The notes under the pieces: generated by a model
Seen by the model: the letters and a program-made list of their open reading frames with translations, nothing else
Told to the model about the DNA's origin: nothing
Databases searched by the model: none
Part shown: positions 1 to 6,903 of the stretch, one piece after another
How the letters are laid out: each line of letters opens with the position of its first letter
Numbering within the stretch: the first letter of the stretch is position 1
Translations under genes and position numbers: made by a program
From: Eubacterium sp. UBA3279
GTDB lineage: Bacteria > Bacillota > Clostridia > Lachnospirales > Lachnospiraceae
Length of the DNA: 64,000 nucleotides
Direction: 5' to 3'
Assembly (NCBI GenBank): GCA_002361775.1
Contig: DETV01000113.1
Location: 76,004-140,003 of the forward strand

Positions 1-737
1 TGATTGATACGGTATTCATTTAAGTAGGAAAACGGTGTTTTTCCTACTTTTTCTTTGAAGAATTTGCAAAAATAGTTTCTGTTCATATGAATGGTCCCGG
101 CAAGCTGTTCCAGAGTAATTTTTTCCATATAGTGATCTGCAATATAAGAAAAAACAGGTTTTAAAGGATAATTATCTTCACCAGTATCTAAAAGGGCATT
201 TTCCCGGGTGATAAAGGCTCTCTGAGAAAACAGGATCTCAAGTATCTGTAAAATCAGGATTTTGATGGAGAGAGGGACTGGGGTGTGGGGAGGATTATTC
301 TGGTAGAGTAAGGCGGCCCGGGTAATCAGTTTTCCGATTTGTACAGTAGATTCCCGGGAAAGTTCATTTCCTTTTGGGAAACGGAGATTTCCGGAAAGAA
401 CCGGTTCCAGATATTTGTTCTGGCAGGCATCATAAAGAGAGAAACTAAACAGCTCCATACGAAAGACCAAAGCGTAATGGTGAGAGTATCTGCTGTTTCC
501 AAAGAGAGCGTGGACTGTTCCCGGGTTGATAAAATAAACCTGTCCTTCCTCAAGGGGATAGGTTTCTTGTTCCGTCCGAAGCAGTAAAGTACCTTTCGTA
601 ACATATAAAAATTCTACTTCATCATGCCAGTGATAGGGGGTAAAATACTGTCCACAGGTATCTTCGTGAGACAGCGCCTGGAAAGGAAAGTAGGGCGAAC
701 CGTGGGGAAGCTCTTCTGTGAAGTTAATTTTGTTCAT
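1..737 (-). CDS. AraC-family transcriptional regulator (3' end cut by window edge)
   Basis: This is a sugar-type AraC/XylS activator, read from an ATG at 737 preceded by AGGAGG. The first ~100 residues form a cupin-like ligand-binding domain (PYHWHDEVEFLYV, then a VYFINPGTVHAL segment). The visible C-terminal end contains the first AraC helix-turn-helix (ITLEQLAGTIHMNRNYFCKFFKEKVGKTPFSYL split over about residues 205-238). About 245 codons are present, and the second HTH and stop lie outside the window. It is divergent from the alpha-glucosidase at 1047, so control of that gene by an alpha-glucoside is the natural inference, not shown by the sequence. Confidence 0.9.
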   Translation of the reverse strand, partial: MNKINFTEELPHGSPYFPFQALSHEDTCGQYFTPYHWHDEVEFLYVTKGTLLLRTEQETYPLEEGQVYFINPGTVHALFGNSRYSHHYALVFRMELFSFSLYDACQNKYLEPVLSGNLRFPKGNELSRESTVQIGKLITRAALLYQNNPPHTPVPLSIKILILQILEILFSQRAFITRENALLDTGEDNYPLKPVFSYIADHYMEKITLEQLAGTIHMNRNYFCKFFKEKVGKTPFSYLNEYRIN

Positions 738-1046
738 ATTTATCTGTGACCTCCTGTGAATTTTAAAATGTATGTTTCGGTCAAAAAACACATGGTAAAT
801 TGTTTCGAGCTGTATAATTTTACGATTTTGCCATAAATTCGGAGGTTGTGGGGTATGCACCCGGATTTTGGCCTCATTTTTTGGCAGTGATTAAATATAG
901 CAAAAAGTGAATATAGTACAAAATAAGAGTAACATATTAGTAGAAAAAATGGAAGTTATTTTTTATACTAAAAGATAAGAGCTGTCGAAGAGGGAAGAAA
1001 AAATGACGTTGGCAGCAAAGAAAAAAGTAATAGGAGGTTTTGGAAT
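738..1046. promoter_or_regulatory. Divergent control region between araC-type gene and glucosidase
   Basis: This 309-base AT-rich region has no gene. It must hold both divergent promoters. A TATACT hexamer near 965 is a possible -10 for the glucosidase gene, and AGGAGG at about 1033 is its ribosome site. I see no convincing catabolite-responsive element and no clear AraC half-site pair. Confidence 0.4.
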
Positions 1047-2702
1047 ATGAGTAAAGCATGGTGGAAGAGCAGTGTGATCTATCAGATTTATCCAAGAAGT
1101 TTTGCGGACAGTAACGGAGATGGAATCGGAGATCTGAATGGTATTACAGAACATTTGGATTATATTAAAGAATTGGGCGTAGATGTTATCTGGCTGTCTC
1201 CTATTTATCAATCTCCAAATGATGATAACGGATATGATATTTCTGATTATCAGGCAATTATGAAAGAGTTTGGTACCATGGAAGATTTTGACAGAATGCT
1301 TTCTGAGATGCATAAAAGAGGGCTGAAGCTGGTAATGGATCTGGTAGTAAACCATTCTTCCGACGAGCATCGCTGGTTTATGGAAAGCAGAAAATCAAAA
1401 GACAATCCTTACCGTGATTATTATATCTGGAAAGATCCTAAAGACGGAAAAGAACCGAACAACTGGGGAAGCTGCTTCAGTGGTTCCGCATGGGAATTTG
1501 ACCCGGAGACAGAAATGTATTATCTGCACCTGTTCTCTAAGAAACAGCCGGATCTGAACTGGGAAAATGAAACAGTGCGTAAAGAAGTTTTTGATATGAT
1601 GACCTGGTGGTGCGAAAAAGGTGTAGATGGTTTCCGTATGGACGTTATCAGTATGATTTCCAAAGATCAGGCATACCTGGACGGGGTTGCCCATGATGGA
1701 CTTTACGGAGATCCCTCTCCTTATGTGTGCAACGGACCGAGAGTTCATGAATTCCTTCAGGAGATGAATCAGAAAGTTCTTTCCAAGTATGATCTGATTA
1801 CCGTGGGCGAGGCAGCCGGTGTGACAATTGATGAGGCAAAAAAATATGCAAATCTGGATGGAAGAGAACTGAACATGGTATTCCAGTTTGAACATATGGG
1901 AACCGTACAGGGAGAATATGGTAAATGGACCACAGAGCGTGTACAGATGCCGAAACTTCGTGCAGTTATGAATAAATGGCAGAATGAACTGGAGGGTGTG
2001 GCTTGGAACAGTCTGTACTGGGATAACCATGATCAGCCTCGGGCAGTGTCACGATTTGGAAATGACGGCCCAATGTACAGAGAAGTGTCAGCGAAGATGA
2101 TTGCTACCTGTCTGCATATGATGAAGGGAACTCCATATATTTATCAGGGTGAAGAGATTGGTATGACCAATGCATACTTCAAGTCCATTGATGATTACCA
2201 GGATATTGAGGTTCTCAATGCATATAAGGAACTGGTACAGGGTGGATTTATGGAAGAAGAGGATTTTCTGGATTGCCTGAAAGCAGTAAGCCGTGATAAT
2301 GCCAGAACACCAATGCAGTGGGATGACAGTGAAAATGCGGGATTTACCACAGGCACACCTTGGCTGAAAGTAAATGAAAATTACCATATGATCAATGCAA
2401 AAGCAGCTCTTGCAGACAAAAACAGCGTATTTTATTACTATCAGAAACTGATTCAGTTGAGAAAATCTTACGATGTTATTATTGACGGTGTATTTGTAGG
2501 ATTGCTGGAAGACAATGATGATATTTACGCTTATGAGCGTCGTTTGGGAGATCAGAGATTACTGGTAGCTTGTAACTTTACCGGCAACGAAGTTCCCTGC
2601 GATCTTTTCCAGGGTGTTTCCGGAGAAGAATTAATCTCCAATTACAAATGCCATAAGGACGGAGTTTTGAAACCGTATGAGGCAAGAGTCGTATTGCTGT
2701 AA
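1047..2702 (+). CDS. malL: Oligo-1,6-glucosidase / alpha-glucosidase (GH13)
   Basis: The 551-residue protein is a cytoplasmic GH13 (subfamily 31-like) enzyme that releases glucose from alpha-1,6 or alpha-1,4 linked oligosaccharides such as isomaltose. The start WWKSSVIYQIYPRSF is typical. The family regions are visible: DLVVNHSSDEH, GFRMDVI with the Asp nucleophile, VGEAAG with the Glu acid/base, and WDNHDQPR with the transition-state Asp. The length matches the family. A good AGGAGG precedes the ATG. It stands alone, followed by a terminator, and is divergent from an AraC regulator. The exact linkage preference (isomaltase or sucrose/trehalulose-type) cannot be read from the sequence. Confidence 0.93.
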   Translation: MSKAWWKSSVIYQIYPRSFADSNGDGIGDLNGITEHLDYIKELGVDVIWLSPIYQSPNDDNGYDISDYQAIMKEFGTMEDFDRMLSEMHKRGLKLVMDLVVNHSSDEHRWFMESRKSKDNPYRDYYIWKDPKDGKEPNNWGSCFSGSAWEFDPETEMYYLHLFSKKQPDLNWENETVRKEVFDMMTWWCEKGVDGFRMDVISMISKDQAYLDGVAHDGLYGDPSPYVCNGPRVHEFLQEMNQKVLSKYDLITVGEAAGVTIDEAKKYANLDGRELNMVFQFEHMGTVQGEYGKWTTERVQMPKLRAVMNKWQNELEGVAWNSLYWDNHDQPRAVSRFGNDGPMYREVSAKMIATCLHMMKGTPYIYQGEEIGMTNAYFKSIDDYQDIEVLNAYKELVQGGFMEEEDFLDCLKAVSRDNARTPMQWDDSENAGFTTGTPWLKVNENYHMINAKAALADKNSVFYYYQKLIQLRKSYDVIIDGVFVGLLEDNDDIYAYERRLGDQRLLVACNFTGNEVPCDLFQGVSGEELISNYKCHKDGVLKPYEARVVLL

Positions 2703-2747
2703 AGGTAAGTTCACAGGAAATAAAGAATAGAAAGTGCATAAGAGAGA

Positions 2748-2782
2748 CAGGAGTCTGCGGCGTGGCAGACTCCTGTTTTTTT
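2748..2782 (+). terminator. Rho-independent terminator after malL
   Basis: CAGGAGTCTGC and GCAGACTCCTG form a perfect 11-bp stem with a 6-base loop, followed by seven T residues. Confidence 0.92.
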
Positions 2783-2857
2783 GGAAAGTTGTGTTGACAA
2801 GGATACTTTATAATGATAAAGTGATAGAGTCACAGAAGATTTACAGGAGGATTTTGA

Positions 2858-3760
2858 ATGGATACAAGAATTTCCGGAACTACAGGATTGCTGGGAGTCA
2901 TAGGATCACCGATCAGACATTCCGGTTCTCCTCTTATGTATAATTTTTGTTTTGATTATTATGGTTTGGATTACGTATATCTGGCGTTTGAATGTAACGA
3001 AGATCAGGTGAACGAAACATTGGATGCCATACGGCGTTTACAGATGCGGGGAGCAAATGTGACGATGCCCTGTAAACAGGCTGTGGCGAAACAGATGGAT
3101 CGGTTGTCAAAGGCTGCCCGGTATGTGGGAGCAGTTAATACAATTGTCAATGATCAGGGAGTATTGACCGGTCACATGACAGATGGTCTTGGGGTGATCG
3201 GAGATCTGAAAGACCACGGGAAAACCATAGAGGGAAAAGACGTAATCCTTTTGGGCGCAGGGGGAGCGGCGGGAGCGATCATGGTGCAGTGCGCATTAGA
3301 TGGTGCCAGATCGGTTACTGTGTTTAACCGGGGGGAAGCAGGACTTTCCAAGGCCAGAGCCATAGGAGAACGGATGAGGGAGGAACAGGTGAAATGCAGG
3401 ATGGAGTATCATCTTCTCAGGGAAGAAGAGAAACTGTATCAGGCGATCAGCCAGGGAGACATATTGATCAACGCCACTTCTGTGGGAATGCGTCCCATGA
3501 GCGAAGGACAGTCACTGATTCAGAATAAGGACGTATTTCATGAAAATCTGGTAGTGTATGATGTGATTTACAATCCTCCGGTGACAAAATTGATGCAGGA
3601 CGCCCTGGAAGGCGGATGCAGGAAGGAAAATGTAATTGGAGGAAAAGGAATGCTTCTTTGGCAGGGAGCTGCCGCTTTTCAGTTATATACCGGATTGGAA
3701 ATGCCGGTAAAACAATTGAAAGAATTTCTGGAAAAAAGGGAAGAGGGAAAAGAAAAATGA
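2858..3760 (+). CDS. aroE: Shikimate dehydrogenase
   Basis: The protein reduces 3-dehydroshikimate to shikimate with NADPH in the chorismate pathway. It has 300 residues, slightly longer than the usual ~280. The N-terminal substrate domain begins GVIGSPIRHSGSPLMYN. The catalytic Lys sits in NVTMPCKQAV and the paired Asp in TDGLGV. A Rossmann loop LLGAGGAAGA follows, and the C-terminal GKGMLLWQGA motif is clear. The ATG has AGGAGG nine bases upstream. The stop overlaps the start of aroD (ATGA), so the two are translationally coupled. Related quinate/shikimate dehydrogenases exist, but the pairing with aroD favours the biosynthetic enzyme. Confidence 0.94.
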   Translation: MDTRISGTTGLLGVIGSPIRHSGSPLMYNFCFDYYGLDYVYLAFECNEDQVNETLDAIRRLQMRGANVTMPCKQAVAKQMDRLSKAARYVGAVNTIVNDQGVLTGHMTDGLGVIGDLKDHGKTIEGKDVILLGAGGAAGAIMVQCALDGARSVTVFNRGEAGLSKARAIGERMREEQVKCRMEYHLLREEEKLYQAISQGDILINATSVGMRPMSEGQSLIQNKDVFHENLVVYDVIYNPPVTKLMQDALEGGCRKENVIGGKGMLLWQGAAAFQLYTGLEMPVKQLKEFLEKREEGKEK

Positions 3761-4542
3761 AACCATTGGTAATCAGAGAACTTACTTTGGGAACGGGAAG
3801 ACCGAAAATCTGTGTTCCTCTGACCGGAAAAACAGAAGAAGAAATTCTGTCTCAGGCAGAGGCGGCTATGAAAAAGGAACCGGATCTGTTGGAGTGGAGA
3901 GTTGATTTTTTTGATCAGGTGGAAAAAGAAGAAGCCATTGCCGGGATGTGTCAGAAGTTAGGTGACAAAATCGGACAAATTCCGCTGATTTTCACTTTTC
4001 GAAGTGAAAAAGAAGGAGGAAATCGACAGATTTCCCTATCAGATTATGTTGACTTGCTGAAAATAGCAGCAAAACAGCCCCGTACAGATTTGATTGATGT
4101 GGAATTGTTTATGGAGCAGCCGCTTATGAGCAGGATTATCAGGGATTTACAACAGATGGGGAAAAAAGTGATTGCTTCTAATCATCATTTTGAGGGAACA
4201 CCAAAGAAAGAAATTATGGAAACTATTTTAAGTCAGATGGAAGAGGCGGGAGCGGATCTTCGTAAACTGGCAGTTATGCCCCGAAATAAGGAGCAGGTGT
4301 GGGATCTGCTGGGGGTAACAATCCAGGCGGCAGATTCCGGTGAAAAACCGGTGATCACCATGGCTATGGGACAATTGGGCTGCGCAAGCAGGATATTGGG
4401 AGAACTATCCGGTTCCTGTATTACTTTTGGAACAGCGGGTCAGTCCTCCGCCCCCGGTCAGATGGAAGTGGGACAATTGAAAGAGATTTTATGGGCGCTT
4501 CGTCTGGATGGGGATGAAGAAAAAATGATTAACATAAAATAA
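3757..4542 (+). CDS. aroD: Type I 3-dehydroquinate dehydratase
   Basis: This class I dehydroquinase (261 residues) forms a Schiff base with 3-dehydroquinate and dehydrates it to 3-dehydroshikimate, the substrate of the preceding aroE. The first residues MKPLVIRELTLGTGRPKICVP fit the family, as does the LEWRVDFF strand. The catalytic His is in IASNHHFEG, the Schiff-base Lys in RKLAVMP, and the C-terminal GQSSAPGQ loop is present. I chose the ATG that overlaps the aroE stop (ATGA), since the upstream in-frame sequence lies inside aroE. Confidence 0.94.
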   Translation: MKPLVIRELTLGTGRPKICVPLTGKTEEEILSQAEAAMKKEPDLLEWRVDFFDQVEKEEAIAGMCQKLGDKIGQIPLIFTFRSEKEGGNRQISLSDYVDLLKIAAKQPRTDLIDVELFMEQPLMSRIIRDLQQMGKKVIASNHHFEGTPKKEIMETILSQMEEAGADLRKLAVMPRNKEQVWDLLGVTIQAADSGEKPVITMAMGQLGCASRILGELSGSCITFGTAGQSSAPGQMEVGQLKEILWALRLDGDEEKMINIK

Positions 4543-4555
4543 AAAAGATAAGGGA

Positions 4556-4625
4556 GTTTTGTCGAGAGAATTCAGATTCCGACATACTGGTTTTGACAAA
4601 TTTAACACCCTCTATCCTCTATAAT
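4556..4625 (+). promoter_or_regulatory. Candidate Spo0A-controlled spoIIG promoter
   Basis: TTGACA at 4593-4598 and TATAAT at 4620-4625 are perfect hexamers but 21 bp apart, which recalls the long-spaced spoIIG promoter of B. subtilis. TTTGACAAA at 4592-4600 is, on the minus strand, TTTGTCAAA, an exact Spo0A-box form (TTTGTCRAA). TTTGTCGAG at 4558-4566 matches 8 of 9 positions. A weaker inverted TGTCGGA lies near 4578. Control by Spo0A~P is inferred from these sites and from the downstream spoIIGA-sigE pair. Confidence 0.75.
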
Positions 4626-4673
4626 AATACTTGCTTATTCCAGTAAGTATTGAAAAGGGATAGGGGGTGTTTT

Positions 4674-5540
4674 GTGTATTATGAAGTCTGTCTGGACGTT
4701 CTTTTTGTCCTCAATATGGTTATGGATTTCTTTTTGCTGCGGCTGGTGGGACTGGTCCTTCAAAAACCGGTCAGCCGGAGGAGAAGTCTGTTGGGCGCAG
4801 GTCTGGGAGCGGGGGGCGTCTGTATACTGATCTTACATCCTTATAATTCTCTGGGAAATATGATACTGGCATATCTGGTAATCAATACGTTTATGGTAAG
4901 GTTTGGATGTAATCTGAAAAAGGTAAAAGATCTGCTGTGGGGAAATCTTCTTTTGTATGGAGTGGGATTTCTTTTGGGCGGACTGGTGGAATTTCTCTGG
5001 AAAATAACCGGCGGAACAGGTGTGAGGATTTTTTTTATTATCAGTGGAATAAGTTATCTGATTTTATGGACAGGGTTATCTGTATATGAGATTTATCGGA
5101 AACAGACAGAAAAATTATTTCATTTTCAACTTTATGCCAATGGAAAATGTAAAGAAGGAACAGCGCTTTTGGATACAGGCAACAGTCTGAAAGATACTGC
5201 CAGCCATAAACCGGTGTGCATCGGAGAAACACAATTGCTGGAGGAGCTGTTGACGGAGGAAATGGTAAGAGGGTTGAAAAACTTCTCTATGGGGAAGGAA
5301 AGTGAAGTTTGTTTTGGCAGTTTGAATCCTCATTTTATTCCCTTCTCCAGTCTGGGATGTTCCGATGGACTGGCAGTGGCAGTGACCATGGATTATCTGT
5401 GTCTGGAAGGACAGAAGGTACATAAAGTGATCACCCGTCCGGTGATCGCTTTTTCCGGGAAAAATAATTCCTTTGCCGGGGATTATCAAATGATTTTGCA
5501 TCCAAATTTAATTAACAGTCAGGAGGGAAAATTATTATGA
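4674..5540 (+). CDS. spoIIGA: Sporulation sigma-E factor processing peptidase SpoIIGA
   Basis: SpoIIGA is the membrane aspartic protease that removes the pro-sequence of sigma-E in the mother cell. The first ~150 residues form about five membrane helices starting YYEVCLDVLFVLNMVMDFF. The C-terminal domain holds the catalytic ALLDTGNSLKD motif. I chose GTG at 4674 because AGGGGG lies 6-7 bases upstream and the family normally starts just before this segment; a TTG at 4650 in the same frame is less likely. The 288-residue length is normal. Its stop overlaps the sigE start, which keeps protease and substrate coupled. Confidence 0.93.
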   Translation: MYYEVCLDVLFVLNMVMDFFLLRLVGLVLQKPVSRRRSLLGAGLGAGGVCILILHPYNSLGNMILAYLVINTFMVRFGCNLKKVKDLLWGNLLLYGVGFLLGGLVEFLWKITGGTGVRIFFIISGISYLILWTGLSVYEIYRKQTEKLFHFQLYANGKCKEGTALLDTGNSLKDTASHKPVCIGETQLLEELLTEEMVRGLKNFSMGKESEVCFGSLNPHFIPFSSLGCSDGLAVAVTMDYLCLEGQKVHKVITRPVIAFSGKNNSFAGDYQMILHPNLINSQEGKLL

Positions 5541-6274
5541 TGCAGGCAGCTTTACCCAGTCATTTTCGGTTACGGATGGTTTCTGGTTTTTCCAGGATGG
5601 TGTGGAAACGTCCGGGAGAAATATATTATATCGGAGGTGCAGATGTGCTTCCGCCGCCGCTGACTCCGGAGGAAGAGTATGAAGTGATTCAAAAGCTGGG
5701 AGATGAAGAAAATCAGGAAGCCCGGGCCAGTCTTATTGAACACAATCTCAGACTGGTGGTCTATATCGCGCAGAAATTTGACAATACAGGAGTGGGAATG
5801 GAAGATTTGATTTCCATTGGAACGATAGGACTCATTAAAGCTATCAACACATTTAATCCGGAAAAAAAGATTAAACTGGCAACATATGCCTCCCGGTGTA
5901 TTGAAAATGAAATTTTGATGTACCTGAGAAGAAACAGTAAGACGAAAATGGAGGTGTCCATAGACGAACCTCTCAATGTGGATTGGGATGGAAATGAACT
6001 TCTTTTATCGGATATTCTGGGGACAGATGAGGATGTGATTTATAAAGACCTGGAGCATGAGGTGGAATGCCGCCTGTTGGGAAAAGCAATCAATAAGCTT
6101 AGTAAGAGGGAACAGACTATTATCTGTCTTCGATTTGGACTGAATCAACCGGATGGAAAGGAAAAAACGCAAAAAGAAGTGGCAGATCTGTTGGGAATAT
6201 CTCAATCTTATATTTCCCGTCTGGAAAAAAGGATTATGAGGAGATTGAAAAAAGAAATCGTCCGATATGAATAA
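5537..6274 (+). CDS. sigE: RNA polymerase sporulation sigma factor sigma-E
   Basis: This is the early mother-cell sigma factor (245 residues). The pro-sequence ends in the conserved YYIGGADVLPPPLT stretch where SpoIIGA is known to cleave in the family. Region 2 follows (NLRLVVYIAQKF; DLISIGTIGLIKAINTF), then YASRCIENEILMYLRR and the region 4 HTH (TQKEVADLLGISQSYISRLE). The ATG overlaps the spoIIGA stop. In many Clostridia sigG follows directly; here an iron-uptake operon and a MATE gene separate the two. Its likely targets in this window include the truncated sleC homologue. Confidence 0.95.
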   Translation: MMQAALPSHFRLRMVSGFSRMVWKRPGEIYYIGGADVLPPPLTPEEEYEVIQKLGDEENQEARASLIEHNLRLVVYIAQKFDNTGVGMEDLISIGTIGLIKAINTFNPEKKIKLATYASRCIENEILMYLRRNSKTKMEVSIDEPLNVDWDGNELLLSDILGTDEDVIYKDLEHEVECRLLGKAINKLSKREQTIICLRFGLNQPDGKEKTQKEVADLLGISQSYISRLEKRIMRRLKKEIVRYE

Positions 6275-6292
6275 AAAAGTGAAAGTTAGTTA

Positions 6293-6345
6293 TTGACAAC
6301 TGAGTTAGATTGTGCTAATCTAACGATGGTTAGAAGTAGCTAACC
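6293..6345 (+). promoter_or_regulatory. feo promoter with two DtxR/IdeR-like operators
   Basis: TTGACA (6293-6298) is followed after 17 bp by an extended -10, TGCTAATCT (hexamer 6316-6321). TTAGATTGTGCTAATCTAA at 6305-6323 overlaps the -10 and matches 15 of 19 positions of the IdeR box TTAGGTTAGGCTAACCTAA. A second palindrome, GGTTAG-N6-CTAACC, is at 6328-6345. Iron-dependent repression by a DtxR-family protein is inferred; the repressor gene is not in this window. Confidence 0.8.
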
Positions 6346-6413
6346 TTTTCTTTTGGTCATATAGTTAGCTAAGACTTACTAAAGCAGAGAAAAAATATAG
6401 AACAGGAGGAATT

Positions 6414-6626
6414 ATGATGCCCCTTACAATGGCGAAAACAGGAGAAAATAATCTGATCAAGAAAGTGGGAGGAAAAGAGGAGGTGCGTCGTTTCCTGGAA
6501 AATCTTGGTTTTGTGGTGGGAAGTCCTGTGATGGTGGTATCCCAGATACAGGGAAATGTAATTGTAAATGTAAAAGAATCACGGGTGGCTATCAGCCGTG
6601 AAATGGCAAATAAAATTATGATTTAG
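6414..6626 (+). CDS. feoA: FeoA domain protein (first copy)
   Basis: This is a 70-residue SH3-like FeoA protein, a small cytoplasmic partner of the FeoB ferrous-iron transporter. The pattern EEVRRFLENLGFVVGSPVMVVSQIQ with the terminal VAISREMANKIMI is typical. An AGGAGG lies upstream of the ATG at 6414, and a second Met follows at once. It is the first gene of an operon feoA-feoA-feoB-Cys-rich protein controlled by the iron boxes just upstream. Two different feoA copies are common in Clostridia. Confidence 0.9.
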   Translation: MMPLTMAKTGENNLIKKVGGKEEVRRFLENLGFVVGSPVMVVSQIQGNVIVNVKESRVAISREMANKIMI

Positions 6627-6645
6627 TAAACAGGAGAATGAAAAA

Positions 6646-6867
6646 ATGACAACTTTGCGCGATATAAAAACAGGACAGAAAGCAACGGTGAAAAAACTCC
6701 ATGGAGAAGGAGCGATCCGTCGCAGGATTATGGATATGGGAATCACAAGAGGTACGGAGATTCTGGTGAGAAAAGTAGCGCCTCTGGGGGATCCCATAGA
6801 GGTGACTGTGCGGGGGTATGAATTATCGCTGCGAAAAGCGGATGCTCAGTTGATTGATGTGGAATAA
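6646..6867 (+). CDS. feoA: FeoA domain protein (second copy)
   Basis: This second FeoA (73 residues) has the motifs KKLHGEGAIRRRIMDMGITRGTEILVRKVAPLGDPIEV and a terminal LSLRKADAQLI, which resemble the canonical FeoA more closely than the first copy does. It lies 19 bases after the first copy and 36 before feoB, in one operon. The protein probably docks on FeoB and tunes its G-protein domain. Confidence 0.93.
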   Translation: MTTLRDIKTGQKATVKKLHGEGAIRRRIMDMGITRGTEILVRKVAPLGDPIEVTVRGYELSLRKADAQLIDVE

Positions 6868-6903
6868 AAATAAAAGGTAAAAACATATGTGGAGGAGATC
6901 ATC

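Noticed and set aside
738..1046. Catabolite-responsive element upstream of malL
   Set aside because: No sequence fits the cre consensus well enough.
1395..2030. Long open frame on the minus strand inside malL
   Set aside because: It is antisense to a clearly conserved GH13 gene, has no ribosome site and a Cys/His/Phe-rich composition typical of a shadow frame. The same applies to long antisense frames within feoB, the permease at 17270 and the capsid gene.
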